DNA from: Myxococcales bacterium | GTDB taxonomy: Bacteria; Myxococcota; B64-G9 | Direction: 5' to 3' | NCBI GenBank assembly: GCA_012798435.1 | Contig: JAAZNF010000043.1 | Location: 1-64,000, forward strand | Length of the DNA: 64,000 nt | Shown: positions 46,818 to 56,520 of the stretch, piece after piece | Layout: each line of letters begins with the position of its first letter | How positions within the stretch are numbered: the stretch's first letter is position 1 | The notes under the pieces: model-generated | What the model was told of the DNA's origin: nothing | Databases searched by the model: none | What the model saw: the letters and a program-made list of their open reading frames with translations, nothing else | Translations under genes and position numbers: made by a program

Positions 46818-47774
46818 TCAACGGCAATGTGCGGCTCCGGCGAGCAGGGCGCAGAGGTCCTCCGGCAGCGGGGCCTCCAGGCGCAAGTTCGCGCCGGTGG
46901 CTGGGTGGGCGAGTTCGAGGATGTTCGCGTGCAGGGCCTGGCGGGTGTGGCCCAGGCGCATAAGATCCGCCTCGCCGAGCCGATCGCGGATCATGGCGAG
47001 ATACGGTCTTCCGTCCTCCAGGTACAGCTTGTCGCCCAGCACCGGGTGCCCGGCGGAAAGGAGGTGCAGCCGGATCTGGTGCTGCCGGCCGGTGTGCGGC
47101 ACCGCCCGCACCAGCGCCCGATCGGCGCGCCGCTCGAGCACCTCGAAGTCGGTGATGGCCTTCTGCCCGCGCTCCGGATCCACCTTCATGCGGCACAGGA
47201 TGGGAAAGGACCGGTCCAGCGAAAGCGGCGCATCGACGCGGATGCGGTCCCAGGCGGGGGCGCCGCGCACCAGAGCCAGGTATTCTTTTTTCACCCGGCG
47301 CGAGGCGAAGGCGTCCATGAGGGCGCGCAGCAGCTCCGTCCCTTCAGCCAGCAGCAGCACCCCGCTGGTCTCGCGATCCAACCGGTGGGCGAGCTGGAGG
47401 TTCGGCCGGCCGAGTTCCTCGCGCAGCCGGGTGAGCACGGTGCGGGTGCGAAAGCCGCGCACCGGGTGCACCGGCGCCCCCGGGCCCTTGTCCACCGCCA
47501 CCAGCCACTGGTCCTGGAAGATGATCCGGTAGCGCACTTCCACCGCGGGCTCGGGCCGCACCTCGCTGTGTACCACCACCACGTCGCCCGAGCGCAGCCG
47601 GTGCGACCAGCGTAGCGGCCGTCCCCCTCCATCGAACACGCAGCCCGAAAGGCGCTCGGTGAGCGAGGTGCGCGAGCGGCGAAACTTGTGCGACAGGAAC
47701 ACGTCCAGGCGCCGGCCGGCGTTCTCGGCGCCGACGGGGAAACGGAACTCGCCGACTTTCCTGGGTAGCGGCAT
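46818..47774 (-). CDS. RluA-family pseudouridine synthase
   Basis: LAHRLDRETSGVLLLAEG, VPHTGRQHQIRLHLLSAGHPVLGDKLY. Confidence 0.9.
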   Translation of the reverse strand: MPLPRKVGEFRFPVGAENAGRRLDVFLSHKFRRSRTSLTERLSGCVFDGGGRPLRWSHRLRSGDVVVVHSEVRPEPAVEVRYRIIFQDQWLVAVDKGPGAPVHPVRGFRTRTVLTRLREELGRPNLQLAHRLDRETSGVLLLAEGTELLRALMDAFASRRVKKEYLALVRGAPAWDRIRVDAPLSLDRSFPILCRMKVDPERGQKAITDFEVLERRADRALVRAVPHTGRQHQIRLHLLSAGHPVLGDKLYLEDGRPYLAMIRDRLGEADLMRLGHTRQALHANILELAHPATGANLRLEAPLPEDLCALLAGAAHCR

Positions 47775-47784
47775 GCGCCCCGGC

Positions 47785-49371
47785 TCAGGCGCGCATCGAA
47801 AGCTCGAGCGCGCGCGCGCAGGCACGCTCGACGAGGTCGGGAAAAGGAAACGTCTCGACGGACGGCGCGAGCGCGGGCGCGCCCGGGCGGGGCTCGGCGG
47901 CCAGCACGGCCGCGGCGGCCCCCAGCACAACCCGCCCGGCGCCGTCGGCCGGTCCGTTGAGAGCGCATACCAAAGGCTTTCCGAGTCGCCGCACAGATTC
48001 GCGCAACGCATCGAGTGCCGCGCCCTCGGGCCCGGAGGCGAAGGCGTCGCGCCCGAAGCCGGTGAGCACCGCGGCCCGGACACCGGCATCGGCGCGGCAG
48101 GCGGACAAGTGCCGCTCGAGCTCTCCACAGATCTTGTCGTCGAGGGTGTTTTTACGCAGGGGGTCGCGGATCTCGAGCACCGCGACCGCGCCGCGATCGC
48201 TTCGACGCACCAAAGGCAGCTCGAAGGGCCGGCCGGCCGCGGCCTGGCGCCGCAGGCACTCCGGCACCGGGAACGGCGGGTGCGCCGCCGCGTACTCCTC
48301 CACCAACCGCAGCGACTCGCGGACTCCCAGCTCGTTCATGAAGGCGTACGGCGGCCGGATGTCGAGCGCGGCCCGCAGCAAGAGATCGTGGTCCGCGATG
48401 TCGATGATACCGGCGTCCAGGATGTGGCATACCAACCCGAAGTTCGCCCCGCGCAGCTTGCGCACGATCGTCTCCCGGCGCTCCGGCTCGACGTTCACCG
48501 TCTCGCCGCGGGCGGGCACGTCCCAGGGCTTTCCGAGCTCGAGCTGGCGCTTGAGGAGCGCCGGAGAGCGGAACCAGCCGCAAAAGCGCCGCCCGCACTC
48601 GGAAAGGCCGTGGTCGATGAGCGGGTTGCCGCCGGCCAGGTTCATGGCGGTGAACGAGCCCACGGTGGCGCCGAGGGCCTCGCGCGAGACGGCGTCCACC
48701 TCCTTCACCGTGCCCAGCCCTTCCTCCACGCACAGGGCGGCGGCCAAAAACTGTCCTTCGAAGATGGGATCCACCGCGTAGCCGTATCGGCTACCCACCC
48801 GGATGGGGAGCTTGCCGAGCCATTGGTAGAGGAGCAGCACGTCGCTGGCGAGGCCCGGGTCGGTCTTTGCGCCGGCGACGACCTCGACCATGGGGTTGCG
48901 CTCGGCCGGGAAGAAGTAGTGCACCACCAGGCCGCGCTCGGGGTGCGAAAGACCCAAAAACATCTCCTCCGGCGTGAGGTGGGACGAGTTCGAGATCAGC
49001 GCCGCTTCCGGCCCGAGCCGCCCGCGCAGATCGGCAAAGATCCGCCGCTTGAGCTCGAGGTTCTCCGAGGCCGCCTCGACCACCAGCCCGGCGCCGGCAA
49101 GCTCTTGGTAGTCGCTGGTGAAGCGGGTGAGCTCCCGCACGGCGGCCGCGGCCTCGGTGGAGAGGCGTTTGCCCTGCACGTCCTTCTCCAGCTTGCGCTC
49201 GAGCTTGGTTCGCCCTTGCGCGAGCGCCTGCTCCGACACGTCGACCACGGTGACCCGCACCCGGTACGGCCACAGCTCCCGGGCGAAATGCAGGGCGATG
49301 TCGGGGCCGATCTGGCCCGAGCCGATCACCCCCAGGTGAGACAGCGACAAGGAACGAAACTCAAGTGTCAC
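47785..49371 (-). CDS. 3-hydroxyacyl-CoA dehydrogenase with C-terminal enoyl-CoA hydratase-like domain
   Basis: LGVIGSGQIGPDIALHFA, ISNSSHLTPEEM, VVHYFFPAERNPMVEVVAG; C-terminal AVAVLEIRDPLRKNTLDDKICGELERHL...AVLTGFGRDAFASG crotonase-like. Confidence 0.82.
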   Translation of the reverse strand: MTLEFRSLSLSHLGVIGSGQIGPDIALHFARELWPYRVRVTVVDVSEQALAQGRTKLERKLEKDVQGKRLSTEAAAAVRELTRFTSDYQELAGAGLVVEAASENLELKRRIFADLRGRLGPEAALISNSSHLTPEEMFLGLSHPERGLVVHYFFPAERNPMVEVVAGAKTDPGLASDVLLLYQWLGKLPIRVGSRYGYAVDPIFEGQFLAAALCVEEGLGTVKEVDAVSREALGATVGSFTAMNLAGGNPLIDHGLSECGRRFCGWFRSPALLKRQLELGKPWDVPARGETVNVEPERRETIVRKLRGANFGLVCHILDAGIIDIADHDLLLRAALDIRPPYAFMNELGVRESLRLVEEYAAAHPPFPVPECLRRQAAAGRPFELPLVRRSDRGAVAVLEIRDPLRKNTLDDKICGELERHLSACRADAGVRAAVLTGFGRDAFASGPEGAALDALRESVRRLGKPLVCALNGPADGAGRVVLGAAAAVLAAEPRPGAPALAPSVETFPFPDLVERACARALELSMRA

Positions 49372-49616
49372 GACGCACCTCCCCGATCACAGGCCAACCA
49401 TGCCTTTCGGGCAGGCCAGCGCACCTGGCTGCGTGGGCCCTCATCATCCCGCCACCAGGCGATCCGATGCCGCATCGCGCGCGAACGCGCTGGCCGTGTG
49501 GGCCCCGCGTTCGTGCGACGGGTCAAGAGATCGCCTCCGGCCCCACCGCAGGCGAACGTCACGGCAAACAGCAAGCGCTCCTTGGATGAGACCACCGTCC
49601 GCACGAGTTCGGGCCG

Positions 49617-50669
49617 CTAGCGTCCCTCGCCCCCCGCCGGGGGCGGAGCGGGCGGCGAGGGCGGTGTGGGCGGAGTCGGTGGAGTCGGCGCCGTGGGCGC
49701 TTGTGGCGGGACGGGTGGCGTCTCCGGCGGCGGCTCGCACAGCGCCTTGAACTGGTCCTGCACCACCTGGGAGCTCTTCACCGAAAGCTCGCGGGCCCGG
49801 GCAAAACGCGCGCGCGCCTCGTCGCACAGGGTGAGCGTGGTGAGCACGACCGCGGCGTTGTGCTGCGCCTCGGGGAACTCGTCCTTGAGCCGGATGGCCG
49901 AGAGGTACTCGCGGGCGGCATCCTCCAGCCGGTCGGCCTTGGTGAAGGCCAGCCCCAGGGTGTAGTGGGCCACCGCCGAGGTCGGGTCCTGGCTCACCGC
50001 CTTCTCCAGCTCCGCGATGGCCTCGGGGAGCTTCCCGGCCTGGGTGAGGAACAGCCCCAGGTTGTTGCGCGCGTTGACGTCGTCGGGCTTCAGCTCCACC
50101 GCCTTCTGCCCGGCGGCGATGGCTTCCTCCAGCCGCCCCTGGCCGAAGAGCGACAGCGACAGCTGCGCCCAACCGACGGCCGAGGCGGGATCGGCCTCCA
50201 CCAGGGTACGCAGCTCACGCTCGGCCTCCTCGCGCTTTCCCAGCTTGCGCAGCAGCCCCGCCAGGGACAGGCGTACCTCGGAGGCGTCCTTCTTCCACAT
50301 CAGGGCCTTGCGGTAGGACTCCACCGCCGATTCGCGATCGCCGCGCCGCTCCAGGGCCTGGGCCATGTGGAGGTGGATGTCCGGGTTGTCGGCCTGGGCC
50401 GCCAGGGCCTTGCGCAGGTGCGCCAGCCCCTCGGGCAGCGTGGCGTCCTTCTGGCACAGCAAGAAGCCCAGCCGGTGCTCGACGTCCATGTCCTTGGGGT
50501 AGAGCTTGAGAAAGCGGCGGCAGGCCTCGACGCCGTTCTTCTCTCCTTCGTCGAGGCACTTCTCCCGGATGGTCTGGTAGGCGGGGACGACCCCCTCCTC
50601 CTCCACGGGCTTGACCCCGGCGCAGCCGCACACCCAACCGACGAGCAGCAAACATCCGATCGTCCTCAT
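49617..50669 (-). CDS. TPR-repeat lipoprotein with proline-rich C-terminus
   Basis: Lipobox GWVCGC; tandem TPRs (DIHLHMAQALERRGDRESAVESYRKALMWK; NARNNLGLFLTQAGKLPEAIAELEKAV); tail PPTPPTPPSPPAPPP. Confidence 0.85.
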   Translation of the reverse strand: MRTIGCLLLVGWVCGCAGVKPVEEEGVVPAYQTIREKCLDEGEKNGVEACRRFLKLYPKDMDVEHRLGFLLCQKDATLPEGLAHLRKALAAQADNPDIHLHMAQALERRGDRESAVESYRKALMWKKDASEVRLSLAGLLRKLGKREEAERELRTLVEADPASAVGWAQLSLSLFGQGRLEEAIAAGQKAVELKPDDVNARNNLGLFLTQAGKLPEAIAELEKAVSQDPTSAVAHYTLGLAFTKADRLEDAAREYLSAIRLKDEFPEAQHNAAVVLTTLTLCDEARARFARARELSVKSSQVVQDQFKALCEPPPETPPVPPQAPTAPTPPTPPTPPSPPAPPPAGGEGR

Positions 50670-50826
50670 GTTCTCTCTCCCTGAAAAGAGCCTGCCGAAG
50701 CTATGCCAGGGCCGCGGCCCTGTCAAATGGCGGCAATCGCCTTTTTGCTTGACGAACCTCCTCAAGTCTGGTTTGCTCCGCCCATTATTCACGTAGGCCC
50801 ATCAGGGCCGAATCCGGAGGAAAACC

Positions 50827-51231
50827 ATGAGAAAGTCCCTGACCCTGGCGGTGTGCATCATCGCGGCGCTCTCGCTCGCGCTCTCGTTCGGCTGCTCCAA
50901 GAAGGCGAGCTCGGATCCCGGCGAGTTCATGGTGAGCTACACCAAGGACATGCTGAAGATCATCAAGGACAACAGCGGCGACTGCGACAAGGCCATCAAG
51001 GAGCTCCAGGCCTTCGCCGACAAGAACAAGTCGGCCATCGAGGACATGAAGAAGGCCGCCCAGGAGATGGAGTCGAAGATGTCCGACGAGGAGAAGAAGG
51101 CCTACGGCGAGAAGATGATGCAGAAGCTCCAACCCATCATGCAGGAGAGCATGGGCACCATCATGGAGTTCAGCCAGAAGTGCCCCGAGCAGGCCCAGAA
51201 GCTCGGCGAAGTGATGGGCAACCTGAAGTAG
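50827..51231 (+). CDS. Small helical lipoprotein
   Basis: Lipobox ALSFGC; Lys/Glu/Met-rich helical 134-aa protein; RBS GGAGG upstream. Confidence 0.75.
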   Translation: MRKSLTLAVCIIAALSLALSFGCSKKASSDPGEFMVSYTKDMLKIIKDNSGDCDKAIKELQAFADKNKSAIEDMKKAAQEMESKMSDEEKKAYGEKMMQKLQPIMQESMGTIMEFSQKCPEQAQKLGEVMGNLK

Positions 51232-51232
51232 T

Positions 51233-51865
51233 GTGACCCGCAGAAGAGAACGCCAACAAGATCTTCTCTCTGCCGCGGTGGAGGTGTTTGCCCGCAAGGG
51301 CTACCACGCCTCTACCATCTCCGACATCATCGCCATCGCCGGGGTGGCCCGGGGGACCTTCTACCTCTATTTCAAGAGCAAGCGGGCCATCTTCAGCCGC
51401 CTGCTCGCCGACCTGTTCGCGGAGTTGGAGGGGAAGGTGCACAGGCTCGACGAGCGCCGCTCGGCGCAGGAGAACCTCGATCTGCTGCGCGCGAACATCC
51501 GCGAGGTCATGGGCTACCTGCTCGAACGCCCGGCGCTGCTGCGGATCCTGCTGTGGGAGGCGGTCGGGCTGGACTCGGAGTTCGACTCCCAGCTCGGGGC
51601 GTTCTACCGCCGCCTGACGGATCTCATCCAGCGCTCGCTGCGGCTGGGCATCGCCATGGGGCTGCTGCGGAAACTGGAGCCGGGAGTGGTGAGCCTGAGC
51701 GTGCTGGGCTCGATCCGGGAAGTATTGTTTCGAGTGTCGCTGGGCGAGCGGCTGCCGGGGCTCGATGCCCTGGTGGACGAGATCCTGCGCTTCATCGTGC
51801 ACGGGCTCTTCGTGCCCCAGGTGGCCGCCTCGCTCGAATCCGCAGGATTGGGAGGTGCGCCGTGA
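51233..51865 (+). CDS. TetR family transcriptional regulator (GTG start)
   Basis: LLSAAVEVFARKGYHASTISDIIAIAGVARGTFYLYFKSKRAIFSRLL. Confidence 0.92.
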   Translation: MTRRRERQQDLLSAAVEVFARKGYHASTISDIIAIAGVARGTFYLYFKSKRAIFSRLLADLFAELEGKVHRLDERRSAQENLDLLRANIREVMGYLLERPALLRILLWEAVGLDSEFDSQLGAFYRRLTDLIQRSLRLGIAMGLLRKLEPGVVSLSVLGSIREVLFRVSLGERLPGLDALVDEILRFIVHGLFVPQVAASLESAGLGGAP

Positions 51866-52539
51866 AAAGTACCATGAGCTTTTCGTGGTTGGTCCTGCTG
51901 GCCGCTCTGGCCATGACGGACTGCAAGTGTGAGAAGAGCGAACTCGGCAAGATCATCAACACCTTCGGAAAACTAGGCATGGGAGAGGACGAGCCCGAGG
52001 AGAAAAAGCCCGCGAAGCCGAAAGACTTTCGCCTGCGCCACTGGCAGCAGGACATCGACGGCGGGCGGACGCGGGCGCTGGCCGAGATCGAGGTGGAGTA
52101 CGCCATCGACCGCGACCGGCTGGAGAAGACCCTGCGGGACGCCTGCCATGACGACGATCTGTTGCGCGGCGCGGCGGTGGTCAAGGTGGTGGCCTGGCCG
52201 GGCTCCATCGAGCGGCTGGCCCGGCCGCTGGGGACCTCGGTGTTCGCGCGCGACGGCCACGGCTGGGAAGGGGATCGCGTCAGCTACGAGAGCATCGAAG
52301 TCTACCTGCCCAGCCCGGCCCAGCTGCAGCAGCAGAAGATCGCGCCCATCTCCGAGAAGGAGTACCTGCAGATCCTGGGGGTCGATCGGCTGCTACGAGA
52401 GGGAAAAACCGAGGCGGAGGCCGTGGCCGCCACCGCGGAGCGCCACAACGTCTCGCCCGAAGAGATCCGCGCCTCGCTGGATCACGCCTCCCGGCTGTGG
52501 GGCCGTCCCGCCCCCAAGAAGCCCCCCCAAAACCCCTGA
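51862..52539 (+). CDS. Hypothetical protein (GTG start)
   Basis: GTGA overlap with tetR; N-terminal signal-like segment FSWLVLLAALAMTDC. Confidence 0.6.
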   Translation: MKSTMSFSWLVLLAALAMTDCKCEKSELGKIINTFGKLGMGEDEPEEKKPAKPKDFRLRHWQQDIDGGRTRALAEIEVEYAIDRDRLEKTLRDACHDDDLLRGAAVVKVVAWPGSIERLARPLGTSVFARDGHGWEGDRVSYESIEVYLPSPAQLQQQKIAPISEKEYLQILGVDRLLREGKTEAEAVAATAERHNVSPEEIRASLDHASRLWGRPAPKKPPQNP

Positions 52540-52778
52540 CCCCGCCCCGTGTTCCGTTGCTCACGGACACCCGCTCCTGCCCTGGCCTGCCAGCACATGA
52601 GGCTGGCTTGTTCGGCGGGTAGATCGTTCCGATGGCCGGATGGGATATCGCGCGTGAACGCGCTGGCTCTCTCGGCCCCGCAACCAGGCGAGCCTTCGCA
52701 TCCCCAGCACGGTCTTCGGAGAGAATTCACGACCCCAGCGAACGAAGATCCGATGCCGGGGAGAGTCTCCTGGCGGGC

Positions 52779-53837
52779 TCAGAAGTCCTCGTCGGTCCAG
52801 TCGTCGGACTTGCGGGCCGGCGCCTTGGCGGGCTCCTCGGCCGGCTTGTCGGCCTTCTCCGGCGCGGGTTGAGCGGCGGGCGCCGAGCCGGTGAGCCTGG
52901 CGTAGGAAACCCACTCGGCCAGATCGATCTCGGCGACGTAGGTGTCGTCGTTCTTCTCGCCCAGCAGCACCGAGGTGATCTTGAGCTGGACGCTCACCGC
53001 TCCCCGCTTTTGCAGGCGCACATAGCGCATGACGGGTTTGTTGGAAAAGGAGATGTCGACCTTGTCACCGTACAGCCCCAGGCCGAGGTCGGCCTCGAAA
53101 TCCACCTGCCCCTCGGCATCGTAACGGTCGGAGGAGGTCTCGACGGTGAACTCACCGCGGTGCAACCGGTTGTTGTCCTTCCACTCGCGCGGGGAGCGGA
53201 AGTTCCCGTGCAGCACACCGGCCAGCCCCAGGTCCACCGGCCGCCGAAACTCGATCGTCACGGTCTCGTCCACCCCGGTGCCATCGGCGCCCTCGGCCCA
53301 AGCGGTGCGCAGGTCCTGATCGAAAGCGTGCTCAGGCTTCACCCCTTCGTGCTTGAGGGTCGAGGAGGCGGTGACCTTCGCTTCGGCGAAGGGGCTCTCG
53401 GGATCCTGTCGCAGGAAGAAGTCTTTCGAGCGAACCAGCGTGCGGGGAAAAGTCTTGACGCCCTGGGGGCCGGTCTGCACGAACTCGATGCTCAGATCCC
53501 GTCCCGCCACGGAGGCCTTCTTGGGGTACACCGACTCGAAGAAGAGGTGCAGCAAGACCTTCCAGTCGGCACCCATCGGCGACAGCACCAGCAGGCCGCC
53601 GGCCTGGTTCACCGCGTCCTCGGCTTCCCGGTACAGCACCAGCGTGTCGCTGCGTCCATCCCCGTCCAAATCGCCCTGGGTCACGGCGCTCACCACGAAG
53701 TGGGCCGAGATGCCGCGGAAGAACTGCGAACGCTTGAAGTCCTCCTCCTCGGCGCGGGCGGTGCCCGAAGCGCACAGCCAACACCCGCACCATACGGCCC
53801 ATAATGACAGCAGCGACTTCACGGCCTGCCACTCCAC
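52779..53837 (-). CDS. Secreted protein with discoidin/NADase-type glycan-binding-like domain
   Basis: Signal peptide; VKPEHAFDQDLRTAWAEGADGTGVDETVTIEF...MRYVRLQKRG; FG-GAP-like GDLDGDGRSDTLVLY. Confidence 0.62.
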   Translation of the reverse strand: MEWQAVKSLLSLWAVWCGCWLCASGTARAEEEDFKRSQFFRGISAHFVVSAVTQGDLDGDGRSDTLVLYREAEDAVNQAGGLLVLSPMGADWKVLLHLFFESVYPKKASVAGRDLSIEFVQTGPQGVKTFPRTLVRSKDFFLRQDPESPFAEAKVTASSTLKHEGVKPEHAFDQDLRTAWAEGADGTGVDETVTIEFRRPVDLGLAGVLHGNFRSPREWKDNNRLHRGEFTVETSSDRYDAEGQVDFEADLGLGLYGDKVDISFSNKPVMRYVRLQKRGAVSVQLKITSVLLGEKNDDTYVAEIDLAEWVSYARLTGSAPAAQPAPEKADKPAEEPAKAPARKSDDWTDEDF

Positions 53838-53949
53838 GGTACGTCCAGGGCGAATCGGGCCCCCGGTAATCCCGAGTGCATGCTATTGCACAGAACGCAA
53901 CCTGTCAATAAAACAGCATGTTTGCGGCCCGCGCGACCAGTGTAGTGTG

Positions 53950-54013
53950 ATAGCCTCCGCCCGACATGTGCTGTAAATGGCCTTCGGTCGCTTCGCGACT
54001 CGCTACGCTCGCC
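53950..54013. repeat. Dispersed intergenic repeat, third copy
   Basis: ATAGCCTCCGCCCGACATGTGCTGTAAATGGCCTTCGGTCGCTTCGCGACTCGCTACGCTCGCC; aligns with 40736-40846. Confidence 0.7.
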
Positions 54014-54068
54014 ATGGACAGCGGTCGGGCTGCGGCTGGACCTCCGCTCGGCATGTCCTGACGGCCAT

Positions 54069-54446
54069 TCAGATCTTCAGCAATTCGCGGACGCAGCGGA
54101 TGACCTGGGAGGCCTGGATGGGCTTGGTGATGTAGGCGTTGGCACCCAGGTTGAGCGCGCGCTGGCGGTCCTCGGCGGCGCCCTCGGTGGTGATGATCAC
54201 GATGGGGATGCCCTTGTGCACCTCGTCGCGACGCACCAGGCTCACCAATTTCAACCCGTCCATGACCGGCATGTTGATGTCCGTGATCAAGATGTCGAAT
54301 CGTGATCCGGCCAGCTTCTTGAGCCCGTCCACGCCGTCATCGGCCTCGACCACGTCCAGGCCCTTGATGCGGCGCAGGGCGAAGCCGATGAGCTGACGCA
54401 TGGTGGGCGAATCTTCGACGATCAGGGCACGAAGGTTTTCCGACAT
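54069..54446 (-). CDS. CheY-like response regulator
   Basis: ALIVEDSPTMRQLIGFAL...ILITDINMPVMDGLKL...AYITKPIQASQV. Confidence 0.92.
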   Translation of the reverse strand: MSENLRALIVEDSPTMRQLIGFALRRIKGLDVVEADDGVDGLKKLAGSRFDILITDINMPVMDGLKLVSLVRRDEVHKGIPIVIITTEGAAEDRQRALNLGANAYITKPIQASQVIRCVRELLKI

Positions 54447-54456
54447 CGCGGCCACC

Positions 54457-55371
54457 TCAGGGTTTGGCCTCTTGCACAAGTCGCGACCAGACCGCCTTGC
54501 CATCCCAGCGCTGGCTTCCCGCGGGTGCGGCGCCCAGCCAGGCCGCTTGCAGCGCCACGGCCGCGTGGCCCGCCAGCAAGCGGAACAACTCCTGGTCGAG
54601 CTCGGTCACGCTCGGTTTCTGCACCAGGAAACTGTATATGACGAACATACCCAGCAGCTCATCCGAAAGCACCAGCGGAATGCACACCCGGGGGTGCAAC
54701 ACCACGGAGCCCCGTGCCGGGGGCGCCCCCAGATACACCAGGCGTCGCTGCGCCGCCCGCCCGGTCACCCCCCGCCCCGGCCAGATGGGCGGCAAGCGGC
54801 CGAGCTCTCGGCCCTCGGCCCGTGCCGGGAGCAGGCGCCGGCCGACCCGCAAGTAGAGGGCCAGATCGCGGGTGCCGACCAGGTTGACCAGGATCTCGAA
54901 GCAGTGATCGATCACCCGCTTCAGATCGAGGGTCGAGTGCAGCGCGAAGCTGGCCACGTACAGGTTGGCCAGGCGGTTGTTCTCCTCCTCGATCTCCTGG
55001 TAGCGCTGCACAAAGTCGCGGTTCTCTTCCTCGACGGCCCGAAAGCGGTCCAGCAACTGGTTGCGCTCGTTCTCGACCGAGCGCATGCGATCGATGAGCT
55101 CCACGTAGGACACCGGAGAAACCGCCTGCCGCGCCAACTGGCGGTTCTCTTCCTCGAGCTGGACCAGTCGGAAGCGCAGCCGCTCGTTCTCCTGCAACAG
55201 CTCCTCGGTGAACTCCACCCCGCGCCGGAACATCTGGAGCAGCTCGTCCTTGCGGGACTCGCGCGCGCCTTGCGAGGACGGCGTGGCCGGGGCATTCGCC
55301 GGAGCCATCGAGTGGATCTGGGACACGGGCCTGGCTTTTCCACGTCGGGCCACCCGGACATCCTTTCGCAT
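54457..55371 (-). CDS. Coiled-coil plus GAF-like domain protein of the chemosensory cluster
   Basis: Long heptad-rich ENERLRFRLVQLEEENRQLAR...; C-terminal GAF-like LDLKRVIDHCFEILVNLVGTRDLALYL. Confidence 0.7.
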   Translation of the reverse strand: MRKDVRVARRGKARPVSQIHSMAPANAPATPSSQGARESRKDELLQMFRRGVEFTEELLQENERLRFRLVQLEEENRQLARQAVSPVSYVELIDRMRSVENERNQLLDRFRAVEEENRDFVQRYQEIEEENNRLANLYVASFALHSTLDLKRVIDHCFEILVNLVGTRDLALYLRVGRRLLPARAEGRELGRLPPIWPGRGVTGRAAQRRLVYLGAPPARGSVVLHPRVCIPLVLSDELLGMFVIYSFLVQKPSVTELDQELFRLLAGHAAVALQAAWLGAAPAGSQRWDGKAVWSRLVQEAKP

Positions 55372-55434
55372 CTGCCCGCGGTCCCACAGCGACCAGTGAG
55401 GGCGCGGGAAATGTAGCACGACACAGCGCGCTCT

Positions 55435-56520
55435 TCAACTCTGGGATCCATTCTGGATCTTTTTCGAGAAGCGCTCCACCTCGGACGGAATCTCATCCAG
55501 GCGCAGCACCCGATCCACCAGCCCGGCGTCGATGGCCTCGCGCGGCATGCCGAAAATGACCGCGGTCTCCTGGCTCTCCGCCACCGTCCGCCCACCCCGC
55601 TCACGCACGCGGCGCATGCCCAGACACCCATCGGAGCCCATGCCCGTGAGCAAGATGGCCAGCGTCCGTTCGCCCAGGGCCTCCGCCGCGCACGAAAACA
55701 GCTCGTCGATGGAGGGCACGTACTTGGCCCGCTCCGGTGCCGGGCGAACCTCCAGGACCAAGCGGTCGGCGCTCCAGCGCAGGCGGAGGTTGCGTCCTCC
55801 GGGGGCGATGTAGGCCCGCCCGGGCAGCGCCTCCTCTCCGTCCTCGGCCTCCTTGACCGGCAGGCCGGTGTAGCGGGCCAGTCGCTCGGCGAAGGCCTGG
55901 GTGAACTTCTCCGGCATGTGCTGGGCCACCAGGTAGGAGAGCGGCAGCCCGCGCGGCAGGCTCTGGAACAACCGTTGCAGGGCCGGCGGCCCTCCGGTCG
56001 AGGCCCCGATGGCCACCAGCCCCGTCTGCAGCGCGCGCCCGGCGGCGCCGGCCGGGGTGGTTCCCGGAGCACCGTCGATGGCGAGCGGCCTGCGCCCGAC
56101 CCCGAAGGACAATTGCCGCACCATGAGCACCTTGGACAGAAGCTCGCTGGCGATCTCGGACAGCTCCGGCGAGATGTGGTGGGTGGGCTTGGCGATGAAG
56201 TCCAGCGCGCCCAGCTCCAGGGCCTTGAAGACGTTCTGCTTGCGGCTGTAGGAGCTGATGATGATCACCGGGGTGGGCTGGCGCTCCATCAGGATGCGCA
56301 GGAAGGTGAACCCGTCCATGCGCGGCATCTCCAGGTCCAGGGTGATGACGTCCGGCTTCAGCTCGAGCGCCAGGCGCAGCCCCTCCTCGCCGTCGGCGGC
56401 GCGGCCCACCACCTCCACCTCCTGGCTCTCCTCGAGGATCTGGGCGATGGTGGCCCGGTTGTAGGCCGAGTCATCGATCACCAGCGCGCGCACCCGGGTC
56501 TTGGGAGGGACGGCGTTCAT
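55435..56520 (-). CDS. cheB: Protein-glutamate methylesterase CheB
   Basis: Receiver LDLEMPRMDGFTFLRILM; VAIGASTGGPPALQRLF, VAQHMPEKFT, LTGMGSDG. Confidence 0.95.
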   Translation of the reverse strand: MNAVPPKTRVRALVIDDSAYNRATIAQILEESQEVEVVGRAADGEEGLRLALELKPDVITLDLEMPRMDGFTFLRILMERQPTPVIIISSYSRKQNVFKALELGALDFIAKPTHHISPELSEIASELLSKVLMVRQLSFGVGRRPLAIDGAPGTTPAGAAGRALQTGLVAIGASTGGPPALQRLFQSLPRGLPLSYLVAQHMPEKFTQAFAERLARYTGLPVKEAEDGEEALPGRAYIAPGGRNLRLRWSADRLVLEVRPAPERAKYVPSIDELFSCAAEALGERTLAILLTGMGSDGCLGMRRVRERGGRTVAESQETAVIFGMPREAIDAGLVDRVLRLDEIPSEVERFSKKIQNGSQS

